10,170 nucleotides of DNA, taken from the NCBI GenBank assembly GCA_002366725.1, contig DFBT01000062.1:1-10170 (forward strand), written 5' to 3'. Source of the stretch: Caldifarciminota bacterium UBA3073. Its GTDB lineage: Bacteria; Hydrothermota; UBA3073. The number at the start of each line of letters is the position of its first letter. Positions within the stretch are counted from its first letter, which is position 1. The translations under genes were made by a program, and so were the position numbers. Positions 6,711 to 10,170 of the stretch are shown one piece after another. The notes beneath the pieces were generated by a model. It saw only the letters and a list, made by a program, of their open reading frames with translations, was not told where the DNA came from and did not search any database.

Positions 6711-7319
6711 ATGAAGGCTATTCTCGGTAAAAAGATAGAAATGACCCAGGTTTTCGACGACAACGGTAATGTTATACCCGTGACGGTCGTGAGATGTAAC
6801 GGCAACTCCATAGTGGGTATACGCACCAGAGAAAGAGATGGCTACAATGCGGTCATATTGGGATATGGTGTTGCAAAACATCCCAACTTACCCCACCGGG
6901 GGATCTTCAAAAAAATGGGCATAGCCCCGGTGAAAATTATGAGAGAGATCAGAAAAGAGGATATAGAGGGAACAAACATCGGTGGCACTGTGCCTGTCTC
7001 TCAATTTGAGGTCGGTGAAAAGGTGTTCGTAACGGGTGTATCAAAAGGTAAAGGATTTCAGGGGCCTATAAAACGGTGGGGATTTACTCGTGGTCCAATG
7101 AGCCACGGCTCCAAATCACATCGCGTTCAGGGATCCATTGGCGCCAGCGCTGACCCCGCAAGGGTTTGGAAGGGGAAAAAAATGGCCGGAAGGATGGGGG
7201 GGGTCAGGGTTACATTGAAGAATGTCTCCATCGTAAAAATAGACGACGAGCAGAATCTCATATATCTTAAAGGGGCTGTACCGGGAACAAGGGGTAGTTT
7301 TCTTGTTATAAAGCGTTGA
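6711..7319 (+). CDS. rplC: 50S ribosomal protein L3
   Basis: L3 binds 23S rRNA early in large-subunit assembly and sends a loop toward the peptidyl transferase centre. The 202-residue protein has the bacterial N-terminus MKAILGKKIEMTQVFDDNG and the signature SKGKGFQGPIKRWGF (111-125), then SHGSKSHRVQGSIG (131-144) and GKKMAGRMG (155-163). After GSIG it reads ASADPARVW, so the glutamine methylated by PrmB in E. coli L3 (in GSIGQNQTPG) is not evident. The ATG has AAGG one base upstream, too close to serve as a normal Shine-Dalgarno, while TATCTT (6700-6705) sits five bases before it, the spacing of a leaderless start. Confidence 0.98.
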   Translation: MKAILGKKIEMTQVFDDNGNVIPVTVVRCNGNSIVGIRTRERDGYNAVILGYGVAKHPNLPHRGIFKKMGIAPVKIMREIRKEDIEGTNIGGTVPVSQFEVGEKVFVTGVSKGKGFQGPIKRWGFTRGPMSHGSKSHRVQGSIGASADPARVWKGKKMAGRMGGVRVTLKNVSIVKIDDEQNLIYLKGAVPGTRGSFLVIKR

Positions 7320-7334
7320 GTTCACTTGGATGTT

Positions 7335-7372
7335 AGCCACAGAAGTGCGTCACAGAGGTACTTTCTGTGGCT
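7335..7372 (+). promoter_or_regulatory. 10-bp hairpin between rplC and rplD
   Basis: AGCCACAGAA (7335-7344) is the exact reverse complement of TTCTGTGGCT (7363-7372), with a further G-U pair possible inside (7345 with 7362). The loop contains GAGGT (7355-7359), and the 3' arm contains an in-frame GTG (7367) that could start L4 eight residues early. No T-run follows, so it is not a standard terminator. It could control L4 translation or stabilise or process the mRNA. Confidence 0.7.
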
Positions 7373-7387
7373 TTGTACATATTTATT

Positions 7388-8014
7388 ATGGAAGTTGCTG
7401 TGTATTCGAAAGATGGTAGTATCGTGGGAAAGAGGGAACTTTCTCCCTCCATATTCGAACAGAAGGTTAACGAAAGCCTCATCTCCGAAGTTATCAGAGC
7501 GTACATGGCAAATGCGAGGCGTGGAACTGCGTCGACCAAGAAAAGGGGCGAGGTAAGGGGTGGGGGCAGGAAGCCCTGGCGTCAGAAACATACGGGTCGG
7601 GCAAGAGCGGGTTCAACCAGGTCGCCCATATGGAAAGGCGGCGGCGTAACCTTCGGCCCAAAGCCAAGAGATTATGGCATAAATATATCCAAGAAAAAGA
7701 AGAGACTTGCGCTTCTTTCCTCTCTTTCACTTAAGGCAAAAGAGAGTAAAGTCCTCATTATAGATGAGATCGCAATAGAGCACCCGAAGACAAAGGCATT
7801 CCATGATATGTTAAAAAATTTCGGTTTTAAGGAAAGTGCGAAGTTACTCTTCAGTCTTGAGAAAATTGATGGCTCCGTGTATAAATCTGGCAGAAATATT
7901 CCCGGGGTGAGCTTTACTACCGGAAGCGACCTGAACGCATTGGCTGTTCTATCTTCAGGCACCATCGTATTTTCCTCGAAAGGACTTGATTCACTGGAGA
8001 AGAGACTTGGATAA
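7388..8014 (+). CDS. rplD: 50S ribosomal protein L4
   Basis: L4 (208 residues from ATG 7388) binds 23S rRNA and lines the peptide exit tunnel; in some bacteria it represses its own operon. The N-terminus MEVAVYSKDGSIVG matches the family start, so I prefer it over GTG 7367, which would add a hydrophobic MALYIFI but does have GAGGT seven bases upstream. The tunnel loop is well conserved: RRGTASTKKRGEVRGGGRKP (44-63) followed by WRQKHTGRARAGSTRSP. The ATG has no Shine-Dalgarno; TACATA (7376-7381) lies six bases before it. A hairpin occupies the leader. The 3' end overlaps the start of L23 by 8 bp. The last third is poorly conserved, as usual. Confidence 0.96.
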   Translation: MEVAVYSKDGSIVGKRELSPSIFEQKVNESLISEVIRAYMANARRGTASTKKRGEVRGGGRKPWRQKHTGRARAGSTRSPIWKGGGVTFGPKPRDYGINISKKKKRLALLSSLSLKAKESKVLIIDEIAIEHPKTKAFHDMLKNFGFKESAKLLFSLEKIDGSVYKSGRNIPGVSFTTGSDLNALAVLSSGTIVFSSKGLDSLEKRLG

Positions 8015-8300
8015 AGACGCAAGGAACATAATAATATCGCCCCTTCTCACGGAGAAGGCGCTAAAACTTAAGGCAGAGACCAATAGCTACACCTTTTTGG
8101 TCCATCCTCATGCCAACAAAATTGAGATAGGGAAGGCAATCGAGGAGCTATTTAAAGTAAGACCCTTGGAGGTGAGAACATTCAATCTCATGGGTAAGCC
8201 AAAGAGACTCGGTCGTTGGACGGGTAGAAAGGCGAGAAGGAAGAAAGCAATTGTAAAACTTAAAAAGGGCGATACAATAGCTGTATTTGAAGGCATGTAG
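8007..8300 (+). CDS. rplW: 50S ribosomal protein L23 (TTG start)
   Basis: L23 surrounds the tunnel exit and is the docking site for trigger factor and SRP. The best start is TTG 8007, giving a 97-residue protein MDKDARNIIISPLLTEKALK, which aligns with the usual beginning (DPRDVIIRPxxTEKS). GGAG (7996-7999) lies seven bases before it inside the end of rplD. An in-frame TTG at 7986 would add seven residues unlike the family, and no ATG is available. Glu16 in LLTEKA corresponds to the trigger-factor contact Glu18 of E. coli. The basic tunnel hairpin GKPKRLGRWTGRKARRKK (63-80) is present. The overlap with rplD indicates translational coupling; L2 follows after 28 bp. Confidence 0.93.
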   Translation: MDKDARNIIISPLLTEKALKLKAETNSYTFLVHPHANKIEIGKAIEELFKVRPLEVRTFNLMGKPKRLGRWTGRKARRKKAIVKLKKGDTIAVFEGM

Positions 8301-8328
8301 ATTCACAAACCTTTGACTTTTTAACTTT

Positions 8329-9147
8329 ATGGCAAAGAAAGTTAACCCGACATCTCCCTCAAGGAGACATATGACCTTTGAGGATTTCTCTTCTCTCTCA
8401 AAAGGGAGACCTCCGAAATCTCTCCTTCGTCCGCTGAAATCGAAAGCGGGCAGGGATACAAAGGGCAGGATAACTGTGAGACACAGGGGCGGTGGAGCGA
8501 AGAGATTCCTGCGTCTCGTCGATTTCAAGAGAGACAAACACGGGATAGAGGCAAAGGTGACACATATCGAGTACGACCCAAACAGAGGGGCAAGAATTGC
8601 GAGAGTTTCCTACGCAGACGGTGAGAAGAGATATATCATCTGTCCCGTTGGGTTGTCCGTTGGAGATAGCGTAATATCGGGACCAGATGCTCCGATAAAG
8701 GTTGGAAATGCGCTTACCCTGAGAAATATTCCATCCGGCATGGATATCCACAATGTGGAACTTGAACCGGGAAGGGGGGGTAAGCTTGTAAGGGCAGCGG
8801 GAACATCCGCCAAAATTCTCGCAAAAGAGGGAGATTACGCCCATGTAAAGCTCTCTTCGGGAGAGGTCAGGCTTGTGCATCTCAACTGTCACGCCACGCT
8901 TGGTCAGGTTTCCAACCCGGGGCACCGTGCCGTTGTCATTGGAAAAGCGGGTAGACGAAGACATATGGGCAGAAGACCCATGGTGAGGGGCACTGCGATG
9001 AATCCAGTTGACCATCCAATGGGTGGGGGAGAAGGTAAGAGTAAGGGGCACATTCCAAGGTCTCCCACCGGCATTCCGGCAAAGGGCAAAAAAACAAGGA
9101 AAAAGAGGAAAACATCAAACAAGTTCATTCTGAAGAGAAGAAAATAA
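8329..9147 (+). CDS. rplB: 50S ribosomal protein L2
   Basis: L2 is an rRNA-binding protein near the peptidyl transferase centre needed for subunit association. The 272-residue length is standard. Conserved blocks are visible: GRITVRHRGGG (46-56), EYDPNRGARIA (81-91), LRNIPSG (131-137) and VRGTAMNPVDHPMGGGEG (219-236), which keeps the functionally important His229. The second His of the common HPHGGGEG is Met, and the tail GIPAKGKKTRKKRKTSNKF resembles FCB-type bacteria. No Shine-Dalgarno is seen; the leader just before the ATG is U-rich. Unlike most genomes, rpsS does not follow closely: a 296-bp non-coding segment intervenes. Confidence 0.98.
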   Translation: MAKKVNPTSPSRRHMTFEDFSSLSKGRPPKSLLRPLKSKAGRDTKGRITVRHRGGGAKRFLRLVDFKRDKHGIEAKVTHIEYDPNRGARIARVSYADGEKRYIICPVGLSVGDSVISGPDAPIKVGNALTLRNIPSGMDIHNVELEPGRGGKLVRAAGTSAKILAKEGDYAHVKLSSGEVRLVHLNCHATLGQVSNPGHRAVVIGKAGRRRHMGRRPMVRGTAMNPVDHPMGGGEGKSKGHIPRSPTGIPAKGKKTRKKRKTSNKFILKRRK

Positions 9148-9229
9148 CAAAGTAAGGAAACTACAGAGATAATTTAAAAATTAAAATGTAGAATTTATTT
9201 TAGTTTGACTTAAGACTGAAAGCTGCTCG

Positions 9230-9257
9230 AAAAATTTTTCCCTGGGGGAAAATTTTT
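9230..9257 (+). terminator. Possible intrinsic terminator after rplB
   Basis: TTTTCCC (9236-9242) and GGGAAAA (9246-9252) pair around TGG and are followed by TTTTTGAATTTT. AAAAA (9230-9234) can extend the stem to TTTTT (9253-9257) past one bulged T. The form is terminator-like in both directions but has only three G-C pairs. If active it would split the S10 operon after L2. Confidence 0.4.
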
Positions 9258-9270
9258 GAATTTTGATTCC

Positions 9271-9302
9271 TGACTGCCCTGCCTACCGGCAGGCAGGCGT
9301 CA
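9271..9302. repeat. GC-rich palindromic repeat, copy 2
   Basis: CCTGCCT (9278-9284) pairs with AGGCAGG (9291-9297) around ACCGGC, with outer TGAC/GTCA (9271-9274 with 9299-9302). Positions 9277-9294 are the exact reverse complement of 194-211, over 9 kb away. Confidence 0.85.
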
Positions 9303-9321
9303 GGCAAGTTGTCATTTCTTG

Positions 9322-9357
9322 CCCCGTGGAATAAGACTTTATATTCCACAGGGTGAA
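9322..9357. repeat. Hairpin carrying the 16-bp motif (minus orientation)
   Basis: GTGGAATA (9326-9333) pairs perfectly with TATTCCAC (9342-9349) around an 8-nt loop, and CCC (9323-9325) pairs with GGG (9351-9353) past one bulged A. On the minus strand 9357-9342 reads TTCACCCTGTGGAATA, a member of the dispersed motif family. No T-run follows. Confidence 0.75.
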
Positions 9358-9359
9358 CA

Positions 9360-9387
9360 TTTTGATACCTGCCCACCGGCAGGCGGG
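9360..9387. repeat. GC-rich palindromic repeat, copy 3
   Basis: CCTGCCCACCGGCAGGCGGG (9368-9387) forms CCTGCC/GGCAGG (9368-9373 with 9378-9383) around CACC; the last six bases GGCGGG offer an alternative partner with one G-U pair. It shares the head TTTTGATxCCTG and the core ACCGGCAGGC with copy 2. Confidence 0.8.
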
Positions 9388-9388
9388 T

Positions 9389-9417
9389 TTGATTTTTGCA
9401 TTTAACCTTGTGATTAA
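9389..9417 (+). promoter_or_regulatory. Weak candidate promoter for rpsS-rplV
   Basis: TTGATT (9389-9394) is followed after 17 bp by GATTAA (9412-9417), a poor -10 match. A promoter here would make sense if the hairpin at 9230-9257 stops transcription after L2, but the sequence support is slight. TTGACA at 9422-9427 has no -10 partner before the gene. Confidence 0.2.
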
Positions 9418-9443
9418 GTTTTTGACATGAGGTTGGGGGAGCA

Positions 9444-9719
9444 ATGGCGAGATCACTTAAAAAGGGACCCTATATAGATGAGAAATTACTGAAGAAGTTG
9501 AAAATGAGCGATAAAAAACCGATAAAGACCTGGGCGAGGAGGTCTATAATTACACCCCAGTTCGTGGGACACACAATCCAGATTCACAACGGAAATAGGT
9601 TTATTCCGGTATATATAACTGAGAACATGGTGGGGCATAAACTGGCGGAATTTGCACCGAGTAAGCTCTTTAGACAGCACGGTGGAAAGAAAGCAAAGGA
9701 AGCGAGGAGAAAACCGTAA
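9444..9719 (+). CDS. rpsS: 30S ribosomal protein S19
   Basis: S19 lies in the head of the small subunit, contacts S13 and is near the tRNAs and the intersubunit bridge. The 91-residue protein begins MARSLKKGPYIDEKLLKKL and carries the conserved centre IITPQFVGHTIQIHNG (35-50) and ENMVGHKLAEFAPSKLF (60-76). The Shine-Dalgarno is probably GAGGT (9429-9433), ten bases before the ATG; a G-rich run follows it. The stop TAA shares its last base with the ATG of rplV, so the two are translationally coupled, in contrast to the 296-bp gap upstream. Confidence 0.98.
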   Translation: MARSLKKGPYIDEKLLKKLKMSDKKPIKTWARRSIITPQFVGHTIQIHNGNRFIPVYITENMVGHKLAEFAPSKLFRQHGGKKAKEARRKP

Positions 9720-10060
9720 TGGAAGGCTTTGCCTACCAGAAATATCTAAGGGTCTCTTCAAAAAAACTCGGGAGGCTTGTGTCTTCACTCCGTGGCATGA
9801 ATGTGGAAGAGGCACTTGCTGTAATGCGGCAGCTTCCGTCACCCCACACAAGATTGGTCATAAAGGCCATTAAGTCTGCCTACGCAAATCTAACTGTAAA
9901 GAAAGAAGAAGATATAAGTGAGGAGGAGGCAGTTATTAAAACCCTCGTCGTAGAACAGAGCTTCAGACTAAGAAGGCTCAATCCGAGGGCTCGAGGAAGG
10001 GCGGATATAATACACAGAAGATTCAGCCATTTGAAATGTGTGGTCACCGATGGTTCGTAG
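9719..10060 (+). CDS. rplV: 50S ribosomal protein L22
   Basis: L22 binds all domains of 23S rRNA, and its long beta-hairpin lines the exit tunnel. The 113-residue protein begins MEGFAYQKYLRVSSKKL and has the typical R-x-SxKK-x-x-x-V pattern, then IKSAYANL (51-58). The hairpin and C-terminal part RLRRLNPRARGRADIIHRR (83-101) is close to the family pattern RPRARGRA-x-x-I-x-KR. GAGGAG (9704-9709), nine bases before the ATG, is a good Shine-Dalgarno inside rpsS. The acidic stretch EEDISEEE (63-70) precedes the hairpin. In most genomes rpsC overlaps or directly follows rplV; here no rpsC start is found within the remaining 110 bp. Confidence 0.97.
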   Translation: MEGFAYQKYLRVSSKKLGRLVSSLRGMNVEEALAVMRQLPSPHTRLVIKAIKSAYANLTVKKEEDISEEEAVIKTLVVEQSFRLRRLNPRARGRADIIHRRFSHLKCVVTDGS

Positions 10061-10170
10061 TGCCCTGTTGATTAACTTAAGTATGCTTTTGGAATTTGCA
10101 AGCACTAAGTATGGTTAAGCACCAAACTATTCACCCTGTTAGATGTTTACTTGATAAGGTCAAGGACATC
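10061..10170. other. Non-coding sequence after rplV with a copy of the 16-bp motif
   Basis: The end of the window has no S3-like reading frame. TTCACCCTGTTAGATG (10130-10145) is the fourth copy of the dispersed motif and is followed by TTTACTTG; TGTTTACTT also occurs inside the inverted pair near 335-343. A small hairpin TGCTT/AAGCA (10084-10088 with 10100-10104) and a repeated TAAGTATG (10078-10085, 10106-10113) are also visible. The region resembles the other repeat-bearing spacers. Confidence 0.7.

Larger units (their letters stand above)
9148..9443. other. 296-bp non-coding insertion between L2 and S19 genes
   Basis: This spacer is AT-rich at first (9148-9229), then carries four consecutive inverted repeats: 9230-9257, 9271-9302, 9322-9353 and 9368-9387. 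Two of them belong to the GC palindrome family and one ends in the 16-bp TTCACCCTGTNNAATA motif. TTTTGATTCCTG (9261-9272) and TTTTGATACCTG (9360-9371) form a direct repeat ~99 bp apart at the head of each palindrome copy. In nearly all bacteria rplB and rpsS are separated by a few tens of bases at most. No gene is seen here. Confidence 0.85.

Noticed and set aside
8757..9051. HPMGGGEG in L2 as a novel active-site change
   Set aside because: The important His229 is retained, and Met at the second His position is, as far as I recall, normal in Bacteroidetes-type L2.
4939..10085. Shared 10-mer CTTAAGTATG at 4939-4948 and 10076-10085
   Set aside because: Short, AT-rich and only two copies; coincidence is sufficient.

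Overview
The window is a stretch of bacterial chromosome with every recognised gene on the plus strand. An LptD-type outer-membrane assembly protein points to a diderm (Gram-negative-type) bacterium. The ribosomal proteins are plainly bacterial. The C-terminal tail of L2 (HPMGGGEG, then a short GIPAKGKKTR tail) resembles FCB-type lineages more than Proteobacteria. My inference, at low confidence, is an uncultivated candidate-phylum bacterium, perhaps WOR-3-like. I cannot place it further without a search.

Layout. Positions 1-432 hold no gene but are rich in repeats: a perfect 40-bp tandem duplication, several inverted repeats, a GC-rich palindrome, and a consensus promoter whose predicted start falls on the next gene's ATG. 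Positions 433-4863 hold an envelope cluster: a DUF58/VWA protein, a BatA-type membrane protein and LptD, almost without gaps. Positions 4864-6194 hold tuf (EF-Tu) with its own consensus promoter and an ~80-nt leader. That leader contains mutually exclusive pairings, one covering the Shine-Dalgarno sequence, and a 14-codon aromatic-rich reading frame ending at it. Positions 6333-10060 hold the first part of the S10 operon in the usual order: rpsJ, rplC, rplD, rplW, rplB, rpsS, rplV.

Two features of the operon stand out. It is loosened by non-coding DNA (72 bp S10-L3, 68 bp L3-L4 with a 10-bp hairpin, 296 bp L2-S19 with four hairpins, and at least 110 bp after L22 where rpsC is normally adjacent). 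Also, several starts lack a Shine-Dalgarno sequence and instead have a -10-like hexamer 5-6 nt before the ATG, as expected for leaderless mRNAs.

Two short repeat families link the intergenic regions. One is a GC palindrome around CCTGCCTACCGGCAGG (three copies). The other is a 16-bp motif, TTCACCCTGTNNAATA (four copies). I saw neither inside a gene. No tRNA, rRNA, CRISPR array, insertion sequence or defence system is visible. The most interesting material is regulatory: the tuf leader, the leaderless starts, and the repeats placed inside a normally compact ribosomal operon.
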